64,000 nucleotides of DNA, taken from positions 1,346,501 through 1,410,500 of the forward strand of contig JAUTXW010000325.1 in NCBI GenBank assembly GCA_030620095.1. The letters run 5' to 3'. The position numbers and the translations under genes are program-made. Position 1 is the stretch's first letter. The number at the start of each line of letters is the position of its first letter. Under the pieces are notes generated by a model. The model did not search any database and was not told the DNA's origin. It saw only the letters and a list, made by a program, of their open reading frames with translations. Shown here piece by piece: positions 23,710 to 34,830 of this stretch. Source of the DNA: Kuschelorhynchus macadamiae (Eukaryota; Arthropoda; Insecta; Coleoptera; Curculionidae).

Positions 23710-24590
23710 CAGGGTGTTTCTCAAAACATGCGCTAACGGGGATATGATATATCTCCTAAGAATAAGACGAAAAGTTTATATAAACATAGGTCTCAAAACA
23801 CTTCGTTTTGAAGATACAGGATGTTACATTTCTAAAAATGTTTGAATCAAATTTGGCAGATGAGAAATCATAATTAATGTCAGGGTATTATTTTTGTTCC
23901 CGACCCCTTCGATCGCCCCCAAAAATGGTTGTAATGACATTGACTTAATTCGACCCTTCTACCGGATTTTCGTTTTATTTTACGACTTTTATGTTCCTTA
24001 AACTTTTCGATACCCTGGACAGTTTTGAAATAATTTAGGAAAATGTGTTTAAAAACATGGACAGTTCTGATCATTTCTAGCTTGTAGTTAATGTTAGGTA
24101 ATAATAAACTGGTGCAAAATGCAACAACACTGTCCGTGTTGAATAGAAGTATTTTATCAGTTTTGTTTTTAAACTACGAAATATTTTTTTTAGAAATTTA
24201 GGTTTAAAATATTTTTAAAAAAAATATTTAAATATAAATAAATTTACTAATATGAACGAGGTGCGGGTTCGATCCCCGCTCGTACTATAACTTTTTCTGT
24301 TGATTAAATATTTCTAAAAAAACTGTCCATGTTTTTAAACACATTTTTCTAAATTGCCTCAAAACGGTTCAGGGTATCAAAAAATCGAAGAATAAAACTA
24401 GAAATCCCGAAGAAATGGCAAACTAGATCAGTATCGCTATACGAACAAAGTTAGACCCTGTTTAACTTTCTAAGAATTATTAGCGTCACTTTATAGATAT
24501 TAAATACGCTTTATCATCTGTCAAATTCGAATAAAAAATGTATGGATCATATTAAGAAAACTGAAGCAAATTTAAAATTTTAACACCCTG
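23710..24590. mobile_element. Long inverted-repeat DNA element with SINE pieces at its centre
   Basis: Starts CAGGGTGTTTCTC right after TATA and ends ...AACACCCTG followed by TATA. Inner arm blocks also mirror each other: GATACCCTG...AACGGTTTTGAGG-type sequence and GTGTTTAAAAACATGGACAG near 24,040-24,065 against its inverse near 24,325-24,345. SINE tail and T-arm fragments occupy the middle (24,144-24,320). No coding remnant; non-autonomous Tc1/mariner-like by its TA-rich borders and CAGGGTG ends. Confidence 0.55.
24144..24320. mobile_element. tRNA-derived SINE fragments
   Basis: A minus-oriented tail (AATAGAAGTATTTTATCAGT, TTTTTAAACTACGAAATATT) is followed by a plus-oriented 3' half of the tRNA head (GGTGCGGGTTCGATCCCCGC then TCGTACTA) with its own tail start. 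The D-arm half is missing from both. Confidence 0.75.
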
Positions 24591-25839
24591 TATATACCGG
24601 GTGTCAACGAGATCGTTTTAAACAGCGCCATCCGAGGCGCCATCCAATTGGTTTTTAAGTTAGAATTTTGATATTTGATTTGAATATATGTATTATTAAA
24701 ACACATTTTTTTTATGAAAAAATAATTGAATATTGCTTTCGGTTTTTTCGGAAATAGACCTAAGTCAATAATTTCAAATAGAACCCTATATATATATATA
24801 TAGAGCTTAGAATTTCCATTGCAATGACATATCACAAGTTTTTTTTCAAAATGGCGGACCAGGAAGCGTTTTCCCAAATTCAGTATGCCGGCTGTTTCCC
24901 GATACCGACGATAATTTTGTTAAAGAAATTATTGAAATAATAAACACAATGGGAGTTTTAATCAATTTCAAAATCAAACTTTTAATTTACCAAAAAATGG
25001 AATATGTTATATTAATATAACATAATAAATATTAACTTTTCTATTCGTTCCATTTTGCTGAAAGCATTATAAACACCACAAACTATAGTTTTTTCGTATT
25101 AAAAATAGGAACCTAAGCAAAAATTATCCAACAGGCTTATAGTTTCCTCCAAGGCCTAAATAATTGGGTAAAATAGTCTCGAGTAATATTTTACTCAAAT
25201 TCAGATTTATGAATTTAAAAAAAAGCCCAAAGACCGAATAACTACCACTGTTTCGGGATCATTGGGTGTCTCTCTGACTTTTTTACATATTGAAAGTACT
25301 ATTTCTTATTATTAGAACCCTGAACAAAGACAAACGCTAAAATATTTTAAAAGCGTGAGTTTTACTTGAAGACGGGGCTTTGTATTTCGGTAGACAGCCT
25401 GTCGGTGGGTTAACAGAGACACTGCGACTAAGCTTATTAAAATTATTGCAAAAAATAAGTTTAATTATTACGCCGCATATGCATATGTTGGTGGGAAAAC
25501 GGCAAATGGCAATACCAATCAGTAGTAAATAAGACAAAAACGGTGCAAAAATCTACTTCAAAAGCAATTCCAGAGTTAATTTGAATACGTTTTATGTTAA
25601 TACTTATCTTTACAAATGATTGGATGCTGTTATAAAAGTTTATAGCGCTTAAAGGAAATAATTAGAAATAAGCGCTTAATTAAGTTTCGCTTTGAAATTT
25701 TAAAAATGCCCATTTAGATTTTAAGGTAATTGCAATATAAAGGGTAGAGTTTTTTAAGCAGGTGGGTGACAAAGACTTAAACGCTCATTAACTACCTTGA
25801 TATTTAATAGGACTGGACTCCCATTTTCGCTGTCTCGGC

Positions 25840-25842
<3 letters not shown>
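24591..25842. other. Unassigned spacer
   Basis: Begins with CCGGGTGTCAACGAGATCG at 24,598, which resembles the end of another CAGGGTG-type element, but its partner end was not found. The frame around 25,337-25,537 on the minus strand was inspected and matches no known family. Confidence 0.35.
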
Positions 25843-25907
<65 letters not shown>

Positions 25908-25918
25908 GTGTGTGTGTA
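25843..25918. repeat. (TA)n followed by (TG)n microsatellite
   Basis: About 58 bp of TA, then CATATG and five TG units. Confidence 0.95.
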
Positions 25919-26998
25919 TTTTTGTTTGGGTTCGTTATTCTGTGAACCTTATTTTGAATTATATATTTCTTCCTTTATGTTTCTTGGCTTAAGGTCATTA
26001 CATTAACAAAAACTAGTACATATTTTTTTAAAAATATATTGCAAATTTATGTGACGATTCGACCATAGTTTTGGTCTTTTTCAAACCCTAAAACGCAATC
26101 TTGTCATTTAATTAAAAACTTAGAAATATACATATTCTGACTACCAAGTTAGACAATATTACAGACATTTTAAAATTATAGAAAACGTTCACTAAGTCAA
26201 TTAACATATATATACAACGATATATAATCTAAGTAAGTAATCTCCCACATTTCGTTTTTTTTGTTTAAACCTCTATTTTCAAAATAATTGTTCAAACATC
26301 TTGGAAATTGTCAACACATTTTTAAAACGATTTCTTAAATATCTCAAAAGTAGAACGAATATCAAAATGTAATAAAAAGCAAATATTTAGATGTTTTGAT
26401 GTACATGCCACTATTACCCCAGTCGGCAAATAATGCAAAGTATAGGGAAACTATAACGACCTGCCCCTTTTGCTCCCATTTCTGGGGCAATTGTGGCAAC
26501 CAGTCATGATGAAAAAAAATCCAAGGCTACACCTTTTTATTTAATGGTCCAACCTTGCAAACTAAAAAATCAGTAGCCAAGGCAAGTATGAGTTTGTTTC
26601 CTTCCTCAGACACTTCAAAATGTCACTAGTTTTTTTTTTAAATAGCTATCAAAATCGAAAAAGTACTAGGCAGCCACATGTACCTCGGTTCCCTCCATGT
26701 ATTCACAATCAGAGTACAAGTTCAATACAATCTAGTCTCCCATACACGAAAACCAATTATCGCAAAATAGCCATATAATTATCTAAGTCAAACCTCAAAG
26801 CTGTTATTATTCGATCATATTACGGCGACAAAAGCCGGTAGCGTTTAAAATCATAATATTTGACCTTGCATGGTCATATATCAGTTTAATTGACGTTCAT
26901 TTTTGTTTAATTAATTTGACGTTTTAATTTATATAATACAATGTGTCTGTGTACTGTTTATTTTAGAATTTTACCTAACCGTAACACATGCGACATTC
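25919..26998. other. Spacer with one decayed Penelope 3' motif
   Basis: No gene. At 26,051-26,085 the minus strand reads TTTGAAAAAGACCAAAACTA then TGGTCGAATCGTCAC, which resembles the motif found 3' of the Penelope frames in this window. The rest is unassigned. Confidence 0.35.
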
Positions 26999-27010
26999 GA
27001 TATCATTAAT

Positions 27011-28262
27011 TTAAAACTATTTTTGGGTTTTCCGCCTTAGAAAATTGAAAAAAATAAAAAATAAAATATAATTACCCTATAAATTGAATAGATAGTCTTG
27101 AGTTCTGGGTACCACTACGAAGGTACTCGAGGAACGACACTGAAAAATGCCTGCTTTCTGGACGTTTCGAGGGAAAGTCTACCCCCGTCTTCAGCAAACC
27201 TACAAATAAAATACTAAAAGCAGAATATGTCTTATGTTTCCTATCAGAAATATAACCAGAATGGCTAATCTCTGACAAAATGTCAGTGAATGTTAATTTA
27301 AAGGTGTTATTTTTAATTGTTAGAATAAGGTGCGAAATAGGTGTACCTAGAGTATGTTCATTTTAATTTATTGTATTTTGAGGTGTCCTTTTTTTACTGC
27401 AGTATTTAGCAAATTTAACCAAGTGTTATTAAAACTAACGGAACAAGATGTTACACAATTATCTTTATTTAATAATATTAAGGCACTTTCTTTTATTTTA
27501 CGTTTTTTGGAACATGGTTCTTTTGCTAAAATACTAGAAGCATTCCAATTAATTTTATGATTGTTATCTAGTGCATGTTGGCAAATGTTTGATTTTTGAA
27601 ATTCCCTATTTTTTATGTATGTTTGGTGTTCTTTAATTCTTTTGGCTAATGGCCTAGAGGTTTCACCTATGTAAAATTTATTGCATTGACACGGAATTTT
27701 ATAAATAACATTTTTTGTATTTTCTTGTTCATTGTTAGGTTTTGTTTTTGTAAGTTTACTTCTAAGTGTATTTTGTGTTTTAAAGATCGTTCTGATGTTA
27801 AAACGTTTACCTATATAACACTTGGTTAAATTTGCTAAATACTGAAGTAAAAAAAGGACACCTCAAAATACAATAAATTAAAATGAACATACTCTAGGTA
27901 CACCTATTTCGCACCTTATTCTAACAATTAAAAATAACACCTTTAAATTGACATTCACTGACATTTTGTCAGAGATTAGCCATTCTGGTTATATTTCTGA
28001 TACGAAACCTAAGACATATTCTGCTTTTAGTATTTTATTTGCAGGTTTGCTGAAGACGGGGGTAGACTTTCCCTCGAAACGTCCAGAAAGCAGGCATTTT
28101 TCAGTGTCGTTCCTCGGGTACCTTCGTAGTGGACCCAGAACTCAAGACTATCTATTCAATTTATAGGGTAATTATATTTTATTTTTTTCAATTTTCTAAG
28201 GCGGAAAAACCCAAAAAATAGTTTTAAACCATGAATCCGCCACTACAATTTCGTAATTATTT
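27011..28262. mobile_element. Penelope-like element: two 3' ends head to head, with 12-bp target duplication
   Basis: Two nearly identical arms of about 420 bp (27,011-27,430 and 27,823-28,245) are inverted around a roughly 390-bp centre. The left unit runs on the minus strand and includes a GIY-YIG frame; the right unit runs on the plus strand and has only the last codons (NTWLNLLNTEVKKGHLKIQ then stop). Both units end AAAACCCAAAAA(T)AGTTTTAAA-like at their outer edges. GATATCATTAAT occurs on both sides (26,999-27,010 and 28,263-28,274), indicating one insertion event of the whole inverted structure. Inverted and tandem arrangements of truncated copies are typical of Penelope-like elements. 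Confidence 0.85.
27368..27850 (-). pseudogene. Penelope GIY-YIG endonuclease domain, uninterrupted but N-truncated
   Basis: An open minus-strand frame of about 160 codons ends at TAA (27,368-27,370). Recognisable parts are NVIYKIPCQCNKFYIGETSR, with the IY and YIG cores of the GIY-YIG fold, then the PLAKRIKEH helix with the expected Arg, then SNICQHALDNNHKINW and a KRKIKESALILLN helix. In intact Penelope-like proteins this domain follows the reverse transcriptase and nicks target DNA; here the reverse transcriptase is missing and no start codon is assigned. The lack of stops over 160 codons, and the near identity of the flanking arms, suggest a fairly recent insertion. Confidence 0.8.
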
Positions 28263-28274
28263 GATATCATTAAT

Positions 28275-29039
28275 GTCTGAATATGTTACAGTAACAGGTT
28301 AATAAAATCCTTGAATGCAGTGTTGATTAATTTTCCTTCTAATCTTACAATAAACATAAGCTAAAATGTATGTATAGTGTAATCAAGTACAAAGATTTTT
28401 TTTCGATAAATGGATACATTTTTTGGAGAAAGCCATAACCGTATATACTAAACCAAAAAGAATATACTTCCTAATATCAAAAGCTGTTAGTTTGTTTTTA
28501 AACTAGGATTAAAAACTAGACGTTTTTTTAAATTTTAAGTACCCAATAGTCCCAGTACGAACACAACCTTGTAATATTACACTTATATTATCTATCTACA
28601 CATACACACTAATTGATTTCTTATTTTTGAATTGAATGAATGAATGAATTTGAAGATCAAAATAGGGGAGTTGCAAAGGAGTTCATTCATAAACCAATCA
28701 TATTCAGATTGGTGCAAAATTTACTTCTCGGTGACGTACAGCGATTTATGAATTTCTGTAACTAGTATATATAAGAATACATTAAAAAGTATCAGTATCA
28801 GCAGTACCAGTTTTTTAAGGCTGGCATAACTCCAGATACTGGTCGGAAGAAGATCAGCATCAAATATTTACTGAGTACACAAGGTTTCAATATTTGGTGC
28901 ATTCAAAAATAAAGTTTCATTAGCAATGGTGTTTGAACAAAGGTCAGTGTTTCCAAATACTACGATTTCTACAGGAATTTCTACATGACCTAGATGACTT
29001 ACATAATATATACTTTCGAGTAGATGGAGCTTTATATAT
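28275..29039. other. Unassigned spacer
   Basis: No gene or repeat recognised apart from short GAAT repeats near 28,632-28,650. Confidence 0.35.
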
Positions 29040-29750
29040 ATAACTCAAGCGACAACAGTATAACAGGGGTCATAAGATACACAGACGAAACAGGTATGAA
29101 AAGTTGCTTTTTAGGTAGACAAACGAAATGGCTTTAATGAAAATGGCTGTTACTAGTCTGACTATATGATATTTAACTGAAAGGTAAGGCAAAATTATGG
29201 GTATGACCCTACAAAAATACACAAAATAATCATTCAAGTAGGCGACTTTAATAACATACAATGTATGCCATATAAAATAAAAAATAATTGTGAAAGTTCT
29301 CAGACAAAGTTTGATTTGTTAAAATCTCGTTGCCAAGAAAATTTTCCATTAAACATTATTTCGTTTACCCCAAACTCAAACCGCTCTTGCTTTGCACAGC
29401 AAAGTTGCTCAACTTTGGACAATCATATTTAAATTTATTACTAAAATAAGATGCTATTAATACATTTTTCGTTTACTAGTAATCAATAATTTATTTCCTT
29501 TTTTAAATTACAATTGATTTTTTTTCAACTTTTAAATGTTCTTAAAATGAGGCTACTTGAATGATTTTTGTGTGTCTTATGACCCCTGTTATTGTTGTCC
29601 TACCTGTCAGGTAAATATTATACATTCGGAGCAGGCAACAGTAATTTTTATTATAGCTATTTTGTTGTCTGAAAATCAACTCTTCATACTTGTTGTGTAT
29701 GTGTACCTTATCAACCTCCTTTCCTGTCGTCGCTCCGCCTAAAAGGGACT
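29040..29750. repeat. Diverged long inverted repeat, arms about 170-220 bp
   Basis: 29,050-29,265 and 29,545-29,720 match in inverted orientation, e.g. GCCTACTTGAATGATT against GGCTACTTGAATGATTT, TCTTATGACCCCTGTTAT in both, and CTTTTCATACCTGTTTCGTC against CTCTTCATACTTGTTGTGTA. The spacer is about 280 bp. Identity is moderate. The ends were not resolved, so this may be an inverted-repeat transposon or two oppositely inserted fragments. Confidence 0.5.
29175..29435 (+). pseudogene. Possible endonuclease fragment of a non-LTR retrotransposon
   Basis: A plus-strand frame of about 80 codons reads HKIIIQVGDFNNIQC...LLKSRCQENFPLNII...CSTLDNHI then stop. GDFN followed at a distance by a (S)TLD-type motif is the layout of the apurinic-like endonuclease of jockey/RTE-type elements. 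The match is short, and the first part overlaps the inverted repeat, so chance is possible. Confidence 0.3.
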
Positions 29751-29789
29751 AATGGCTCTGCAAGGTGCACGACAAGACCGACAGATTCT

Positions 29790-30100
29790 GAGTTTCCGAC
29801 AATTTCTTGTGGAACTTAGAAAATAATATTAGGATAATGCATCACACATTAGATGATTTAATTAATGTCATCCATTTTTCTTGTCATGTTCTTAGTATTT
29901 TAAACGATATCCTGTAGATATTCTATTTGTTTTGTTCATTTGGCCCTTTAGTTCGTTACTTCTGTCTTGGCTTGAATCACTTTGTATCCTTAAGTACTTA
30001 AATCACATAACTTGGTCCAATGCTTTATCTTCGAGTGCCAGCTTACATCTTCCTGGTTCCATAGAGATAACAATTACACAAAAATGCAAAAACAATCTAA
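29790..30100 (-). pseudogene. RTE-like reverse transcriptase fragment (thumb region)
   Basis: The minus strand translates to CKLALEDKALDQVM (stop) FKYLRIQSDSSQDRSNELKG then QMNKTNRIS. This fits the segment after the YADD box in RTE-type elements: 'CKL...V-x-FKYLG-x-I-S...E...Q...KA-x-RIS'. One stop interrupts it and catalytic motifs are not attached. Confidence 0.5.
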
Positions 30101-30238
30101 AACAGACATCTTCTGGCACATTGCATTAATGCAAATATGTCGAAATTTCGTCAGTATTAATTTTTTTAACAAAAAACAAAATTTTAGTTATGTTTCTTTG
30201 AAAAGCATTTACTTATAATTAATTTAGTAAAACATTAA

Positions 30239-30460
30239 CACCCGTATTCACTAAAGAGGTTTGAAATTTAGACCAGGTCTAACTTGACAGTTATAGGTTT
30301 AAGATGACATTTTTAACAATTGAACAAATAATTTTTCTAAATGTCACAATTACAAAATGGCAGTGACATAAGTGAAACATAACTGGCGAACTAAGAGTTT
30401 TAAGTACCTTTGCAACCAGATCTGGTCTAACTCTTAAACCTTTTTATTGAATACGGGGGA
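30239..30460. mobile_element. 222-bp MITE with about 40-bp TIRs, TAA-flanked
   Basis: The left end reads CACCCGTATTCACTAAAGAG and the reverse complement of the right end TCCCCCGTATTCAATAAAAAGG. Similarity continues through GGTTT and TTAGACCAGRTCT. TAA occurs directly outside both ends (30,236-30,238 and 30,461-30,463). A 3-bp TAA duplication would fit PIF/Harbinger elements; the family is inferred. The interior is noncoding. Confidence 0.65.
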
Positions 30461-30463
30461 TAA

Positions 30464-31490
30464 AGTTAGTGAAAGAAAATGGCGGTCTAATAAAATATTT
30501 AAAAAAGTCAGCCTTAAAAAACTACTTATTAGTTTAATTTCAAATTTTGTGCAAGAATTAAGTGTGGCATAAAGACGAATTGGTAAAATTGTGGTACGAA
30601 TTCAAACAACAAACAAAATGGCGGACAAATAAAAGGTTTGTAAACGTTTAAAAACCAGATTTTTCATATATTCACGCTTTAACGTCCGTATATGTCAAAA
30701 TACATGTTCTCAATTTCGTCGGTCTGTCAGTCTATCAGTTCGCGGCATAGCTAAAAAACTTACTTACCCGATTGACTTTAAATTCTGTTCAAAAAGTAAG
30801 GGTTACATGTGGATGACCTGGTAACATTTTGGTAAAAATCCAATATGTTAAAAAATTATTATTAAAAAACTAATTATCTAATTTCCCTTAAATTTTAAAT
30901 AAAAATCAAGTGTTACATAGAAATCAACTGGCAACATTTTGGTATGAATCCAAGACGGCAACCAAAACGTCAGCCTAATCAAATATTTAAAAAATCACTA
31001 AAATCAGCCTGAAAAAAAACCACTTACTAGATTGATTTCAAATTTTGTGTAACCAGTAAAATTATGGTACCAGTTCAAGATGCCAGAACAAAATGTTAAA
31101 AAAATCAACGTAAAAAATCTTCTTCATGACTTCAATTTTTGCACAAAAATTAAATATAATATAGAGATAAACTGGTACGAATTCAACATGACGAAACAAA
31201 ATGGCGGACTTAAAAAAATCAGTTTAAAAATTGCTTATTGAAATTTATTTTAAATTATGCCCAAAAACCAAGTGTTGCATATGTAAAAACTCTTCGGTAT
31301 GAATCCAATATGGCGGAACAAAATGGCGGCCAAAAAAATGTTTTAAAGACAGTATATGGATATGTCTTACTAAATAATTATGTGGGAAGTCAAATTGGCT
31401 TACACTTCACTATTCCTAATAAAAGGAAAGAATCATATCGAGGGAAGTTCCGGGTAACGCAAATTTGCCGATTTTTTGAAAACTATAATT
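30464..31490. repeat. 125-bp tandem repeat family, second locus
   Basis: Units contain CAAATTTTGTGCAAGAATTA, GATTGATTTCAAATTTTG and ACAAAATGGCGG blocks. A CTCAATTTCGTCGGTCTGTC block with GCGGCATAGCTAA (30,707-30,755) equals the inverted-arm sequence of the 15-16 kb element, and the end carries CGAGGGAAGTTCCGGG as near 17,445. The 84-codon frame at 31,238 spans repeat units and is not a gene. Confidence 0.65.
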
Positions 31491-32479
31491 AATTATGAAA
31501 ATAAGTATGTATTAATTCTAATCTCAGAAAACCCCGTAGTTACGACCACAGTAGAAATATTTTAAACTATTACTTAGGATGGGTCTCCTACACCTACCGG
31601 TCGTAAAAATCGACTTGTTATCGCAGAGGTTTAAATAGGTAATTTCCAACTTAAAATTCCCTTGTCAATAACTTAGCAAATTAACGTTGTGTCGGTAACT
31701 GACATATACAGGCCGTATTATGCTTTAAGTTAATGCATTATCACCTTATATGTAGATCGTTATTGCTGATCATTAATGTAACATTGACATTGAAGTGAGG
31801 TAACAAACTCCTTTTTAAGATGTATAATATGCGAATATCTCCTTGGTAGTGAATATAATATAAGGTTTATTGACCCAAATCGATATAAACAGTGGTGAAT
31901 ATATTTGTGTTGGTTAATTATGTTTCCTGCAAAAGAAATACGGCTGTCGGAAAATTGTGTATTAGATTATCTTTATATGGAGTTAAAAGTATCCCATATC
32001 GGTTATTTTTAACTGAAACGGGATGGATTATTTGAATGAATACGTAACTTTGTCACTTTATACATTATCAAAATTATTATTATTCGTACCATCACTGGTT
32101 ACTCCTACCTATTCAGTGTCATTTTTTCAGTTTTTAATGTCTTAACAACTTGTTTCATGAGTCGAAAATGTAACTGGAATAAATTCTCTAACTACAAAAC
32201 TTTTCTTAATTGTTCAAAAGTGTTTTACCCATGCTTGCGACGATTTAAATCAAAGTATAAATGGTTGTGAAAAGCGCCCAAAGCAAATCAAACATCAGAA
32301 AAGTAAATTAAAAATATCACTTTATTCAAAAATAAATAACCTAGGAAAATGAACTTTAAAAAAAACTTGAGGTAACAAGAACAGTTTATATTGTATACCA
32401 ACATGATATTATATAATATTAAGAGAACACAAAGTATTATAAATTTTGAATAGTAAATGCGGTATTAAAATAAACAAAT
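31491..32479. other. Unassigned spacer
   Basis: No gene recognised on either strand. Confidence 0.35.
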
Positions 32480-34517
32480 AAAAATAAACAAAAGCGAAAA
32501 TTTACAAATGCATAAAAACAAATGTGTTGAAGAAGTTAATTGTAATGCTTGTTACAGGAAAACTAATTTAGCGGCTTTTTCTAAATTGTCTACTGGTGAG
32601 AAGTACTTTCTGAATAACATCTACATTTCGTTGAGATTTCAATCAATCCAAAGATTTTGTGGTTTCAAGAATGTCTTTATCAAACCTAATATCAGTAAAA
32701 GGTTCCGATTTTGCCAGAAATTAAATTATTAGTAGTAAGAAACCGGTAGGATGTAATTCTTTGGCGGCTTTTAAAGCACAATCTTTTTCGTAGTTTGTTA
32801 AAGTAAAATTATGTTGTGGTTTCGTAGGATCTAAAAGAAAAACCAACAAATGATACGGAGTTCATAGCGATGCCTCATTTTTGTACATTTGACCTAAAGT
32901 ACATTCAGTGTCCTCAAAAACCGATTCAAGTATTTAAAATTGGTGTACGACGTCTGAAAGTTGAAAGCATTTTTTGATGCCTATCAATCGCTACGGAAAT
33001 AGGCTCAAGAATCGATAAATAGTCTTGAGGGGATCTTTTTAAATAAATATTCGAAATTTTTTCTCTTACTATAGTGTCAATTTAATTTTTGTATTCCTCT
33101 TTAGTTTTTAAAAGTTTGGGCCACGACTCAATAAAAACTTGCAAGCAGTCAGCGAGTGAATTCTACCTTAGGTCATTAGGTAAAAAAAATTCTCCTCCTT
33201 TTTTTTTTGCGTATGCCGCAGAGGCAAAGTGATTGTTCCTGAGATACTCTGCGATATACACAACATGTTCTTTGATATCCCGGATTTCCAAATCTTTGCA
33301 ATGTAAATTTAGGATGTGGTCTTTGCCATCGAGTTATTTCACAGTGATGGTCGACTTCAATCTTTCTATTAAATTTATTGCTAAAGTACACAGATTTATG
33401 GGGTTTGCCAGATGGGTCTATCGTATCTATCAGAAAGGACTTTCCATTTTCTGTACTAACCGTAGCATAAATTATTGGTTCGTTGTACACATTGAACCAT
33501 TCATTTAATGATAAGCAAGCTGAGCTACCTGACAAGGTTTCAAGACATTCATTTTTTTCCTCATCATAAACCTCTGTGATTAGTCGGTTGGACACATCAT
33601 GCCGAGGGTGGTACATATCCAGGACGTAGAAATACAATTGATCTTTTAACTTCTGATTGTTCAATACGTGTGAAACTACTAAGTATTTGTAGCGTAAAAA
33701 GCTCTAGCAATCTGCTTATCGATTGCCTCTTTATTAGACTTGGTTGTGCGTATAACAAAAGGAGATACAGATTCAGGACTTGAGTTAAATATTCCTTTTC
33801 TTTTTTTACTTAATGGCGTTGAAGATAGGAACGACTGTGAATACTTGCAATATAAAAAATACCATATTATAGCTCCAACCTTCCAAAAATACCACCACAG
33901 CCAGTATAAATATTTTATGAATGGGTACAATGGTACACACAAAATTAGGTTTATAGTAAAAAACGTATTTCCCTTATGCTAAATAGTAAAATAATGAGCT
34001 AGAAAAAAATACTCGACAAGAAAAGTCTTATGGTACCTACTTTTACTGTTATTACTTATTGCATACAAACAAAAATAAAAAACTAAAAGAAGAAATACAT
34101 TTTCCCCTTTTTTATTTTTTTCTTGTTTGAGGGGTATTTTAATCAAAGTTGAATCTAATTACTTTTCTTTCGTAGCGAAGAATTTTTTTTCGTATTTTGA
34201 TCTACGCATACGAATCATACGACGATGCGATAAAATGAATTAAATAATACTGTAACGTAAAGTGTACTTACACTTGAAACTAGTCCTGAACAAGTACTGG
34301 CACTATCACTACTATCAGTTTTTTTTCGGCAATTGTTTAATTTTTTTCACATCTCTCCCAGTGGGTTTTCATTCATTCCACAATCCCTTGCATTTCCAAA
34401 TTACATTTTTTTTCTGTAGGTTGCTCTGCTTCCAGTTTTCCCCTCAAATTTATTGGACTTTTCAATAAAATATTGCCGAATAGGACCTTTTTTCTGCCTC
34501 CACTTCTATGAGACATG
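32480..34517 (-). pseudogene. hAT transposase pseudogene (DUF659-type, BED-finger class)
   Basis: Pieces read on the minus strand, in order: MSHRSGGRKK at 34,517, shifting to GPIRQYFIEKSNKFEGKT; KEAIDKQIARAFYATNT (33,679-33,942); then from 33,664 HPRHDVSNRLITEVYDEEKN, CLETLSGSSACLSLNEWFNV, NEPIIYATVST and GKSFLIDTIDPSGKPH; LHCKDLEIRDIKEHVVYIAE; LPNDLR with LADCLQVFIESWPKLL; and YLSILEPISVAIDRHQK near 33,000. This is the domain order of hAT transposases of the DUF659 group. Multiple frameshifts and stops occur, the first catalytic Asp position reads N-E-W where 'DGW' is expected, and the C-terminal dimerisation domain was not found. Nonfunctional. Confidence 0.75.
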
Positions 34518-34830
34518 TTAAAACAAGGGGGTAAGAAACACGCGTTTTGATACTAATTGGCGGATAGTAAATTAAGAAATAAACAATTTTCATGCAAGGA
34601 TAAGTTTATTGGGATGTCGTAGAACAATTATTTCAATTGCAAGTCTAAACAAGAAGTATTTTTGGAGAAATAAAGAAAAGTAACTTAATAACAATTATTG
34701 TAATTGTCTATTATTACCATATTTAAACCATATTAAAAATTAATATGGATCAGAAAATCATGATCAAACAAAAAAAAATCGTGATTTTTTAATTTATTTA
34801 AAAAAAATCATGATTTTTTCAACCCTAGTT
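32480..34830 (-). mobile_element. Decayed hAT element with subterminal repeats at its 5' end
   Basis: The right-hand end reads, on the minus strand, CTAGGGTTGAAAAAATCATG (34,809-34,828), followed inward by several AATCATGATTT/AATCACGATTT repeats up to about 34,757. Short TAGGGTTG-like termini with nearby repeats are usual for hAT elements. The left end was not found, so it is placed at the end of the recognisable coding part. Confidence 0.6.

Noticed and set aside
31238..31492. 84-codon plus-strand frame
   Set aside because: Runs across units of the 125-bp tandem repeat; not conserved in the other locus.
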